64,000 nucleotides of DNA from Halobacteria archaeon AArc-dxtr1 (GTDB lineage Archaea; Halobacteriota; Halobacteria; Halobacteriales; Natrialbaceae): contig JAOPJY010000002.1 of the NCBI GenBank assembly GCA_025517425.1, positions 124,001-188,000 of the forward strand, given 5' to 3'. Positions 25,017 through 32,231 of this stretch are shown here, piece after piece. The notes beneath the pieces were generated by a model. That model was given only the letters and a program-made list of their open reading frames with translations. It was not told the DNA's origin and did not search any database. Numbering within the stretch: position 1 is the first letter of the stretch; every line of letters begins with the position of its first letter. The position numbers and the translations under genes were made by a program.

Positions 25017-25976
25017 ATGGAGTGTACCCGGTGCGATCAGCCGGCCGTGATGCACGCCGCCTACTCGGGCGCCCACCTCTGTGAGGACCACCTCTGTGCG
25101 TCCGTCGAGAAGCGCGTGCGGCGTCGCGTCCGCCGGGACGACCTCGTGCCACGCGAGGCGACGCCGGAGAACCCACAGCGGTGGGTGATCGGGCTCTCGG
25201 GTGGGAAAGATAGCGTCGTCCTCACCCGCGTCTTACACGACACCTTCAACGAGGACCCACGCATCGAGCTGATCGGCCTGACGATTCACGAGGGGATCGA
25301 GGGGTACCGCGACAAGAGCGTCGACGCCTGCGTCGAGCTGGCAGACGACCTCGAGATTCGCCACGAACTCGTCAGCTACGCCGAGGAGTTCGGGATTCGG
25401 ATGGACGAGGTCGTCGAGGACGACCCGGAGAACATGGCCGCCTGTGCCTACTGCGGCGTCTTCCGACGAGACGTGCTCTCGCGGTACGCCGAGAAGCTAG
25501 ACGCCGACCTGTTACTGACCGGGCACAATCTGGACGACGAGGCACAAACCGCGCTGATGAACGTCTTGGAGGGCGACGTCGCCCAGATCGCGAAGCACTT
25601 CGACGCGAGCCTCGGCCCCCTCTCAGAGCGAACCGATCAGGAGGGGTTCGTTCCCCGCGCGAAACCGCTTCGGGACGTTCCTGAGAAAGAAGTCGCCCTC
25701 TACGCCCACCTCCAGGACCTGCCGGCACACATCACGGAGTGTCCTCACTCGAGTGAGGCCTACCGCGGCGAGATTCAGCAACTGTTGTACGAGTTAGAGG
25801 AGAACCACCCTGGAACGCGCCATTCGATTATTTCGGGATACGAGGAACTCGGCGGGATCGTCTCCGACCGCTATCGGGGCGAAGAGAGTGCCGATCTTCG
25901 CGACTGCGCCGAGTGCGGTGCGACGACAACTCGCGAACGCTGTCGGAAGTGTTCGTTACTCGAAGCGCTCGCGTAA
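25017..25976 (+). CDS. ncsA: NcsA/Ctu1-type tRNA thiolation ATPase
   Basis: A 319-residue PP-loop ATPase that makes 2-thiouridine at the wobble base of tRNAs with the SAMP2/Elsa sulfur relay. The N-terminal zinc finger is CTRCDQPAVMH...HLCEDHLC. The PP-loop GLSGGKDSVV is at about 61-70, active-site cysteines lie in ACAYCGVFRR, and the GHNLDDEAQTALMN block follows. A C-terminal zinc finger (CAECGATTTRERCRKC) closes the protein. It is convergent with ftsZ2, the same neighbourhood as in Haloferax volcanii, which supports orthology. The ATG at 25017 begins at the zinc finger. Confidence 0.93.
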   Translation: MECTRCDQPAVMHAAYSGAHLCEDHLCASVEKRVRRRVRRDDLVPREATPENPQRWVIGLSGGKDSVVLTRVLHDTFNEDPRIELIGLTIHEGIEGYRDKSVDACVELADDLEIRHELVSYAEEFGIRMDEVVEDDPENMAACAYCGVFRRDVLSRYAEKLDADLLLTGHNLDDEAQTALMNVLEGDVAQIAKHFDASLGPLSERTDQEGFVPRAKPLRDVPEKEVALYAHLQDLPAHITECPHSSEAYRGEIQQLLYELEENHPGTRHSIISGYEELGGIVSDRYRGEESADLRDCAECGATTTRERCRKCSLLEALA

Positions 25977-26078
25977 GACGAGCGCTGTAGCGTGTCCGTC
26001 TCTGGGGCGATCGCTCGGAAGAGTGTGACAAGCAGCCGCCGTAGAATCGTCGACGGGTCCGTCGCGGTGCCGGCGTCG

Positions 26079-27260
26079 TTATCGGATGACGTCGACGCCG
26101 TTTTCGCGCTCTACTTCGTCGCGGCCGCCATCGCTCTGTGCGCTGAAGCCGCTGTTCTCGACGTTCTGACTCGCGTCGAAGTCGGCGTCGTTGAGTCCCT
26201 CGATACTCGCACGGGACTTGTCGGCTTGCTTCTGGGTCGTCGGACCGAGCACCTGGGCGCTCTGGACGCCAGTCATGATCGCCATGACGCGCACTTTGCC
26301 CTTATACGACTCCTGAATGCGTGCACCCCAGATGACGTTCGCGGAAGCCTCTAAGCGCTCCGTGATGTTGTCGGCGATCCCCTCAGCCTCTTTGAGCGTG
26401 AGATCCGGCCCGCCAGTAATGTGGACCAGTCCGCCGGAGGCGCCGCGGTAGTCGACGTCCAGTAGCGGGTGGTTCATCGCGTCGTTGACGACTTCGGAGG
26501 TCTTGTTTTTGTCCTGTGTCTCGCCGACGAGCATCACCGCGACGCCACCCTGATTCATGATTGTGGACATGTCCGCGTAGTCCAGATTGATGAGGGAGGG
26601 TTGGGTGATCGTCTCGGAGATCCCTTTGACGGTCTCGGCGATGATCTGGTCCATCACCGAGAACGCCTTGCCGATCGGGAGATTTGGGACGTAGTCGAGC
26701 AGTCGGTTGTTGTCGAGGACGATGATCGAGTCGGCCTGCTCACGCAGTTTCTCGAGCCCTTCTTCGGCCTTGACGGTACGGGCACGCTCGACGTTAAACG
26801 GCGTCGAGACCATCCCGACGACGATTGCGCCCTGCTCTTTGGCAATCTTCGAGACGACGGGTGCCGCACCGGTACCGGTGCCGCCGCCCATACCCGCCGT
26901 AACGAAGACGAGATCGGCTTCGCCAAGGACCTCCTTGATCGTCCCCTGGGCCATCTCGGTGGCGCGCTCGCCCATCGACGGATCGCCGCCGGCGCCAAGC
27001 CCGCTCGTGAGCGATTTGCCGACGAGAATCTTCGTGTCGGCTTCGATCATCTTCAGATGCTGTTTGTCGGTGTTGATGGCGATCGTATCTGCGCCGTCGA
27101 CACCAATGTTGTACAGCCGGTTGATCGTGTTGTTCCCAGCCCCACCACAGCCGACGATCACGATTCGCGGATCGCCGAAATCCTCGTCGTCGAGCGAGGC
27201 GTCCATCTCGCGGGCCTCTTCCTCTGCGTTGTCGAGTGCCTCTTGTACGATATCTTGCAT
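26079..27260 (-). CDS. ftsZ2: Cell-division tubulin homologue FtsZ2
   Basis: A 393-residue GTPase forming the division ring. The glycine-rich tubulin signature [20 protein letters not shown], the start of the nucleotide fold [20 protein letters not shown], and the T7-loop NLDYADM needed for GTP hydrolysis are all present. The tail is acidic and disordered. FtsZ2 rather than FtsZ1 is indicated by the N-terminus [20 protein letters not shown] and by the adjacent cdrS, three bases away. In Haloferax, FtsZ2 drives constriction. Expression is probably set by the inverted-repeat array upstream of cdrS. Confidence 0.95.
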   Translation of the reverse strand: MQDIVQEALDNAEEEAREMDASLDDEDFGDPRIVIVGCGGAGNNTINRLYNIGVDGADTIAINTDKQHLKMIEADTKILVGKSLTSGLGAGGDPSMGERATEMAQGTIKEVLGEADLVFVTAGMGGGTGTGAAPVVSKIAKEQGAIVVGMVSTPFNVERARTVKAEEGLEKLREQADSIIVLDNNRLLDYVPNLPIGKAFSVMDQIIAETVKGISETITQPSLINLDYADMSTIMNQGGVAVMLVGETQDKNKTSEVVNDAMNHPLLDVDYRGASGGLVHITGGPDLTLKEAEGIADNITERLEASANVIWGARIQESYKGKVRVMAIMTGVQSAQVLGPTTQKQADKSRASIEGLNDADFDASQNVENSGFSAQSDGGRDEVERENGVDVIR

Positions 27261-27263
27261 CAG

Positions 27264-27443
27264 TTACACCTTCGCCCAGTGGCGGTTTCCGGTGCGGTCG
27301 TTCCGTCCGGTCTGCTGTTCGTTGATCATCTCACGGACGGCCGACCGGATCGCTTCGCTCCGGTTCGGAAACTCACCCGAGTCGACGAGCTGTTCGACCT
27401 CCTCGATCTGCTGTTCTGGAATCCGCAGTGTCACACGCTCCAT
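27264..27443 (-). CDS. cdrS: CdrS, ribbon-helix-helix regulator of cell division
   Basis: A 59-residue ribbon-helix-helix protein: strand [10 protein letters not shown], then helices [11 protein letters not shown] and [15 protein letters not shown]. In haloarchaea CdrS is a short RHH regulator co-transcribed with ftsZ2 and required for normal division. Here its stop is 3 nt before the ftsZ2 start, confirming one operon. The ATG at 27443 fits the conserved strand. The spacer upstream contains three GTAAGAC inverted-repeat pairs. Because RHH dimers bind short inverted or direct repeats, CdrS itself or CdrL is the natural candidate to bind them. Confidence 0.93.
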   Translation of the reverse strand: MERVTLRIPEQQIEEVEQLVDSGEFPNRSEAIRSAVREMINEQQTGRNDRTGNRHWAKV

Positions 27444-27461
27444 GATTGTATTCCCGTTGGG

Positions 27462-27628
27462 GTAAGACGGTTGCGCCCTGTCGCGCAAACGTCTTACACC
27501 ACGAATCCACCGCCATCTGCCGTTTGTAGCGATGTTTTACGTGGTGTAAGACGATCGTCTTACGCGGTTCTATCCATGTTTTCCCCTACTAATAAGCATT
27601 TTGTAAGATGAAATACAGAATGTCTTAC
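27462..27628. promoter_or_regulatory. Array of three GTAAGAC inverted-repeat pairs before cdrS-ftsZ2
   Basis: Six copies of the heptamer GTAAGAC/GTCTTAC lie in the cdrL-cdrS spacer. Pair A: 27462-27468 and 27491-27497, extended to 15-nt arms with one mismatch around a 6-nt centre (27462-27497). Pair B: a perfect 18-bp palindrome GTAAGACGATCGTCTTAC at 27546-27563. Pair C: 27603-27609 (one mismatch, GTAAGAT) and 27622-27628. The last copy overlaps the cdrL stop codon (27625-27627). An AT-rich stretch (ctaataagca, near 27589) lies between pairs B and C. This looks like an operator array for an RHH regulator controlling cdrS-ftsZ2. Confidence 0.8.
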
Positions 27629-28179
27629 GCGTCTCCGGAGGGGCCGCGGCCCGAGTCAAGGACGTCGGCCGCCGGTGTTCGGCGACCGCAGCCCGGGCAG
27701 AACGCCCAGTCCGATCGAACTTCGTCACCGCAATCACAGAACAGTCGCTGTACCGCCTTCTGTCCGCAGTTCGGACAGTAGACGTGGTCTTCGTCGACAG
27801 TCGAACCACACTGCGCACACTGCGTGTCAGACGACGAGTCAATGGCTGGCTCCGTCTGGGGATGTTCGCGCTCCGTCTCGACGTCCCACAGTTCGGAATC
27901 AGTCTCGGAAACGCCGTCGTCGAGTGAGACCGTCACGGAGATTTCAGAAGATCGGCGGTCGGGTGAGCGACCGAGCCGTTCGGCGAGCAGTTCGTCCACT
28001 CGAGCCCGGATGAGATCGTCGACGGAACCAGTACGGGTCTGGTCGACGTCGTCGGACCGTGGTCCGCGTTCGTCGAGGAACGTGCGAAGCGCTTCACGCA
28101 TCACCTCACTTTTCGAGGCGTCGAACGCCTCCAGTTCGTCGACGAGGTCGTCGTCTGCTCGGAACGTTATCTTGCTCAT
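27625..28179 (-). CDS. cdrL: CdrL, RHH protein with C-terminal zinc ribbons
   Basis: A 184-residue protein. An N-terminal ribbon-helix-helix (SKITFRADDDLVDELEAFDA, KSEVMREALRTFLDERG) is followed by a charged linker. Two zinc-ribbon-like cysteine groups then appear (CAQCG...YCPNCG and FCDCGDE...FCPGCG, about 122-168). The name CdrL is used for the longer RHH protein encoded next to cdrS-ftsZ2 in haloarchaea, where it takes part in the division regulatory network. An AT-rich gatatagg lies about 35-42 nt upstream of the ATG at 28179 on this strand. The gene is co-directional with cdrS, with a 181-nt operator-rich spacer between them. Confidence 0.88.
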   Translation of the reverse strand: MSKITFRADDDLVDELEAFDASKSEVMREALRTFLDERGPRSDDVDQTRTGSVDDLIRARVDELLAERLGRSPDRRSSEISVTVSLDDGVSETDSELWDVETEREHPQTEPAIDSSSDTQCAQCGSTVDEDHVYCPNCGQKAVQRLFCDCGDEVRSDWAFCPGCGRRTPAADVLDSGRGPSGDA

Positions 28180-28277
28180 GAGCGCGTCTCTGAGGAGGTG
28201 TTGTGATCCATCCTATATCAAGCCATGCCCTCTGTCCGACATGTGTCACACGGGAGAGGCCGATTCCGAATGGCAAC

Positions 28278-28285
28278 CCTTATGT
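28278..28285 (+). promoter_or_regulatory. Probable TATA box of the tRNA-Tyr gene
   Basis: The sequence ccttatgt lies about 30 nt upstream of the mature tRNA 5' end at 28312 and is the most AT-rich site in this spacer. The position suits an archaeal tRNA promoter. Confidence 0.4.
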
Positions 28286-28311
28286 CCGACTCGTCTGCTA
28301 CATACGAGTGC

Positions 28312-28385
28312 CCGCCCTTAGCTCAGACTGGTAGAGCAGTCGACTGTAGATCGACTTGCCCCCCGTTCAAATCGGGGAGGGCGGA
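28312..28385 (+). tRNA. tRNA-Tyr (anticodon GTA)
   Basis: A complete 74-nt cloverleaf without intron. Acceptor CCGCCCT (28312-28318) pairs with AGGGCGG (28378-28384), with discriminator A at 28385. The D-stem is GCTC/GAGC. The anticodon stem GTCGA/TCGAC encloses CTGTAGA with anticodon GTA at 28346-28348. The variable loop has 5 nt. The T-arm is CCCCG-TTCAAAT-CGGGG. The C1-G72 pair with A73 is the archaeal/eukaryotic tyrosine identity set. CCA is not encoded. No duplicated 3' end that would mark an integrated element was seen nearby. Confidence 0.97.
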
Positions 28386-28565
28386 CTTCTCTCCAAGTCG
28401 ATTCGTGATAGAGAAGACGAGCAACGGGTGTAGAACAGTGGTTGGAGAAGAGAACAACACCTACGACTGGCTCCGATGTATTACTCCGTATCCACGTCGA
28501 CGGGGTAGGCGTCGCAGTTGTCGACTCTTCTCGGTCGGGACCTGCCGCCTCCGATGTCGTTCAGA

Positions 28566-29621
28566 TCAGTTCGCGGCGATCTTATCGAGCCCGGCCGACT
28601 CGATGTCGGTGCCGTCAACCGACGAGCGGAGCGCGTCCATCCCGTCGTCGCGGTCGATCTCGAAATTCGTCTCGTACAGCTGAGCGACGCGTTCCATCTC
28701 CTCGTCGGAGAGTTTCGGCACGTCGCTCGCAGCCGCCCACTCGTCGATGTCGTCGGTCGTCCGGAACGTCGGCGTGACGGTGGCGACGGGATCGTGGCTG
28801 AGGAGCCACGCGATGGCGGCCTGGGCCATCGTCCGCTCGCCATCGCGTTCCAAAAATCGCAGCTTCTCGATCTTCTCCCAGCCGGTCTCGTACCAGGCAT
28901 CGGGGCGGAAGCCGCGATGGTCGCCCTCGCCGAGTTCGGTCTCGGGTGTGACCTGCTCGTTCAAGATACCCGAGGAGTGTGGAACGCGGGGGATCAGGCT
29001 GGTCGACGAGCCCGTCTCTTCGACCGTCTCTAAGAAGTGGTTCCCGACTTCCTGCTCTAAGACGTTCCAGACGAGCTGAACAGAGTCGAACTCTTCTTCG
29101 ATCGCGAGGTCACCTTCGGCGAGCCAGCCGATCGAGGGACCGAGCGCCAGCCCTGTCGCCTGGATCGTCCCCTCCTCTTCGAGTTCGTCGAAGACTTCGA
29201 GCACATCGGGCGTGATCTCGGAGACGTTGGCATTGTGGAGCTGGAGAACGTCGACGGAGTCCATTTCGAGCCGGTCGAGGCTCTTCTCGACAGCCTCGCG
29301 GAGGTAGTCCGGATCCATCTCCTTGGGAAGTTCGCCGTGGCCCGCCTGTGGGTTGTTGTAGAAGTCGTAGCCGACCTTGGTGGCGATCGTGACCTCGTCG
29401 CGGACCTCGGCCAGCGCCCGCCCAAGCAGTTCCTCGCTGCGGCCGTGACCGTAGACGTCGCCGGTGTCGAAGTAGGTGATCCCCTGATCGACGGCGTGGT
29501 GAATCATCTCGATGGCGTCGTCTTCAGAGCGGTCGCCCCACCAGTCGGTGCCGACGACCCACGCGCCGAAGCCGACCTCGCTGACCTCGATGCCGGAGTC
29601 GCCGAGTTCACGAGCGTACAT
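28566..29621 (-). CDS. Aldo/keto reductase
   Basis: A 351-residue NADPH-dependent oxidoreductase with a TIM-barrel fold. The catalytic tetrad is visible: Asp and Tyr in TYFDTGDVYGHGRSEELLG (about 49-67), Lys in TIATKVGYDF and His in VLQLHNANVSE. The C-terminal part includes MAQAAIAWLLSHDPVATVTP, the usual cofactor strand region. The length is typical of the YdjG/YajO-like group. Substrates are aldehydes or sugars and cannot be fixed from sequence. It is monocistronic, ending close to the end of the tRNA transcript on the other strand. Confidence 0.92.
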   Translation of the reverse strand: MYARELGDSGIEVSEVGFGAWVVGTDWWGDRSEDDAIEMIHHAVDQGITYFDTGDVYGHGRSEELLGRALAEVRDEVTIATKVGYDFYNNPQAGHGELPKEMDPDYLREAVEKSLDRLEMDSVDVLQLHNANVSEITPDVLEVFDELEEEGTIQATGLALGPSIGWLAEGDLAIEEEFDSVQLVWNVLEQEVGNHFLETVEETGSSTSLIPRVPHSSGILNEQVTPETELGEGDHRGFRPDAWYETGWEKIEKLRFLERDGERTMAQAAIAWLLSHDPVATVTPTFRTTDDIDEWAAASDVPKLSDEEMERVAQLYETNFEIDRDDGMDALRSSVDGTDIESAGLDKIAAN

Positions 29622-29818
29622 ACTCCGGGGTTGGGAGTCGGGGAACTTAGGGTGTGCGGAAGCTCCCGAGTCGCGGGAGGATGGGGTGAAACTGTTCGCG
29701 GTGGCTATGGGCCATCTGAGACGGTCAGGGACGCAAAATCGCAGGACAGTCGTCGGGCGATCGGTGGAGGCGGCGAAGTGTCAGGGGGAGTTGACCGACC
29801 CCATATCTGAGAACCGAT

Positions 29819-30970
29819 CTAGCGGAGTCGGGCACCCATCGCGCTCAGGAGCGCGAGGACGGTCACGCCGACGCCGAACCCGGAGACGTCGTCGAGTCCG
29901 CCGTCACCGCCGCTGTCGGCGCTCTCGACGGCCACGTCTCGCTCTGAGAAGTGATTCACTGCGACGAGGACGTCCGCGGAGCCGTCAGCGGACTGCTGGA
30001 CCATATAGGCCGACTCCTCGCCCCCGATAGCGGCTTCGAGGTCGCTCTGCGAGGAGGCTTCCGCGGCGACCTCGCCGTCGACGGTGGCGACGAGCTCCTC
30101 GGCCGAGCCGGCCGCCTCGACGGCGGCTTCGGAGACGGTCGTGATGACGATCGTGCCCTCGTGCTGGGCGCGTTCGACAGTCATCTCGACGCGCTCTTCG
30201 CTCTCGCCGTGGGCGTCGACGGCGACGTCGTGGCCGTAGGTGGCGACGTCGGCGACGCGCTCGCCGTTTCGCTCCTCGACGTAAATCTCGGCAGTCGCGG
30301 TGCCGTCGGCGATCAGCTGCTCTTGTTCTTTTGCGTCGTCGTCGCGCTCGCCGTCGTCGTACGAGCGGAAGACGAGCGTCGAGTCACCGTCGAGATCGGC
30401 GGTGACGTTTCCGTCGTCGGAGACGGTGACCTCGCCGTCGCCGGCGACGACGAACGCTCCGGTTCGGTTCTCGCTGTCGACGACGACGACGTCGCCGTCG
30501 GCTTCGGCCTCGCTCTCGTTAGCGAGGGCGACCTCGACGTACTGGCTCTCGCCGCCGGCGTCGACGGTGAGGATGCCGCGGTCGGTGTCGTGAGCGGCGA
30601 TCGAGGCCGAGCCCTCGGTTGCGACATCGGCCCGGGTCTCGGATTCGGCCGCGAGTTCGAGGCCGAGACCGGAGAGATTCGCGACAGCGTCGAGCGAGAG
30701 GCCGCCGCCGGCCTCGGCGTGGTGGTCGCTCTGGGAGGCGACGGTTACGTTCTCGAACTGTCGGTCGCCGTCGATTTCGTAATCGGTCAGGGCGTCACCG
30801 GAGGCGCTAAAGGCGACGTGAGCGCCCGCGTAGCCGTCGGATTCGGCCGCGGTCTCGGTCGTCGCGTTCGTCGAAGGGTCGGTCGCAGCCGCGCCAGCGC
30901 CGACGATCGCGACCGAGAGGGTTGCGATCGTGAGCACCGCCGTGAGTGCGAGGGCAGTGAGTCGTGACAT
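29819..30970 (-). CDS. Secreted acidic surface protein with C-terminal anchor
   Basis: A 383-residue exported protein. A signal peptide (LTALALTAVLTIATLSVAIV, cleaved near AGAAA) is followed by a long Asp/Glu/Ala-rich beta domain with many N-x-T sites. The end is GLDDVSGFGVGVTVLALLSA plus a basic MGARLR. The C-terminal tripartite end resembles the haloarchaeal PGF-CTERM sorting signal processed by archaeosortase, but the motif is SGFG rather than PGFG. Function is unknown; related proteins are surface or S-layer associated. The ATG at 30970 precedes the signal peptide. The gene is monocistronic. Confidence 0.78.
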   Translation of the reverse strand: MSRLTALALTAVLTIATLSVAIVGAGAAATDPSTNATTETAAESDGYAGAHVAFSASGDALTDYEIDGDRQFENVTVASQSDHHAEAGGGLSLDAVANLSGLGLELAAESETRADVATEGSASIAAHDTDRGILTVDAGGESQYVEVALANESEAEADGDVVVVDSENRTGAFVVAGDGEVTVSDDGNVTADLDGDSTLVFRSYDDGERDDDAKEQEQLIADGTATAEIYVEERNGERVADVATYGHDVAVDAHGESEERVEMTVERAQHEGTIVITTVSEAAVEAAGSAEELVATVDGEVAAEASSQSDLEAAIGGEESAYMVQQSADGSADVLVAVNHFSERDVAVESADSGGDGGLDDVSGFGVGVTVLALLSAMGARLR

Positions 30971-31110
30971 TGCACTCGGTCCTTCCGACGGGGTCGTAAA
31001 ACAGATTCTGACAAACCCGTCCAAATGTGGGACTCAGCCTCACGAGAGAGCGTCGCGCGAGCAGGACGGACGCGTGTCGCTGCAGCGAGATCAGAGCGCA
31101 GTGAGGTGAG

Positions 31111-32064
31111 CTACCGCGAGATTTCCTCGGCGCCGTGAGAGACGACTGACTCGACCTCGTCGGCGGTGATCAGCGCGACGTCGCCGGGGATCGTCCGCTT
31201 CAGTGCGGCCGTCGCCGCGGCGTACTCTAAGGCCGCCGGGACGTCGTCGCCGGCAGCCCGCCGGGCCAGATAGCCGCCGGTGAAGGCGTCGCCCGTTCCG
31301 ATCGGGTCGTGCGTGTCGGTGTCGTAGGCACCCTGATCGTGGATGGCGCCGTCGTGCCAGGCGGAGACGCCCTCGCCGCCGCGGGTGAGGACGACGGTGT
31401 CGAAGCTGTACTCGTCGCCGAGCGTCTCGGCGAGACCGTGGGCGTCGCCGTCAAGGCCGAGAACGTTCCGGGCGTCTCGAGCTGCGATGACGATCACGTC
31501 GATCGCGGGGAACAACGCGGAGAGGGCCTCGCCAGCCGTCTCGGGGTCCCAGAGCTTTCGCCGGTAGTTGAAGTCGAAGGCGGTTCGCGTCCCGCTGTCC
31601 TGGGCGAGTTCGAGCAGGTCACCGGTCGTTTCCCGGAGCGTCGGGGAGAGCGCGGGCGTGATGCCGGTCGTGAAGAAGACGTCGGCGTCCGCGACGATGT
31701 CCTCGGGAATCTCGGCCGTCTCGGCGGTCGACACCGCCGAGTTCGCCCGGTCGTAGATGACGTTCGCGCCGCGGGGCTTGCCGGCCTGTTCCAGGTAGTA
31801 CGTCCCCTGTCGACCCTCCTCGCTCCAGACGATCTCGGTGTCGATCCCGTACCCCTCGAGCTCGCGGGCGACCTTCCGGCCGGGCGCCGAGTCGGGCACC
31901 TTCGAGAGCCAGGTGGCAGAGAGTCCGAGGCGCTGGGCGGCGACGGCGACGTTACTCTCGGCGCCGGCAGCGCGCACTTCCAGTTCGCTCGCGGCTTCCA
32001 AGCGCTCGTGGCCGGGCGGGGAGAGCCGCAACATCGTCTCGCCGAAGGTGACGAGGTCGCTCAC
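31111..32064 (-). CDS. kdgK: 2-keto-3-deoxygluconate kinase (PfkB family)
   Basis: A 317-residue ribokinase-family enzyme phosphorylating KDG in the semi-phosphorylative Entner-Doudoroff pathway. The start SDLVTFGETMLRLSPP is characteristic. The second PfkB signature DTDTHDPIGTGDAFTGGYLA near 250 contains the catalytic Asp in the GTGD motif. AFDFNYRRKLWD matches the sugar-acid kinase subgroup. The GTG at 32064 is chosen as start because upstream codons have no homology-like content. A KDG/KDPG-type aldolase is encoded about 2.5 kb upstream on the same strand beyond mutL. GfcR is the likely regulator by analogy with Haloferax. Confidence 0.9.
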   Translation of the reverse strand: MSDLVTFGETMLRLSPPGHERLEAASELEVRAAGAESNVAVAAQRLGLSATWLSKVPDSAPGRKVARELEGYGIDTEIVWSEEGRQGTYYLEQAGKPRGANVIYDRANSAVSTAETAEIPEDIVADADVFFTTGITPALSPTLRETTGDLLELAQDSGTRTAFDFNYRRKLWDPETAGEALSALFPAIDVIVIAARDARNVLGLDGDAHGLAETLGDEYSFDTVVLTRGGEGVSAWHDGAIHDQGAYDTDTHDPIGTGDAFTGGYLARRAAGDDVPAALEYAAATAALKRTIPGDVALITADEVESVVSHGAEEISR

Positions 32065-32231
32065 ACTACTACCCTCCGCGGATCGACCGTAGCCTGTGAA
32101 TGTGTCATACGTCGGCAGACGGACGGATCCGCCTAAGATGTATCGTTGCGGAGTCGGGCAGAATGGGTCACAGCTCGCGATTCGCAACTCACCGGGCTAC
32201 TCGCCATTGTCCGGGAGTGCAATTCACCGGG

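Noticed and set aside
28312-28385. tRNA-Tyr as an integration site of a mobile element
   Set aside because: No integrase gene and no second copy of the tRNA 3' end were found within the window.
29951-30967. 338-codon plus-strand frame opposite the surface protein
   Set aside because: The minus strand has a signal peptide and a C-terminal anchor. The plus frame is a Val/Asp/Gly mirror of the repeated Ala/Glu codons.
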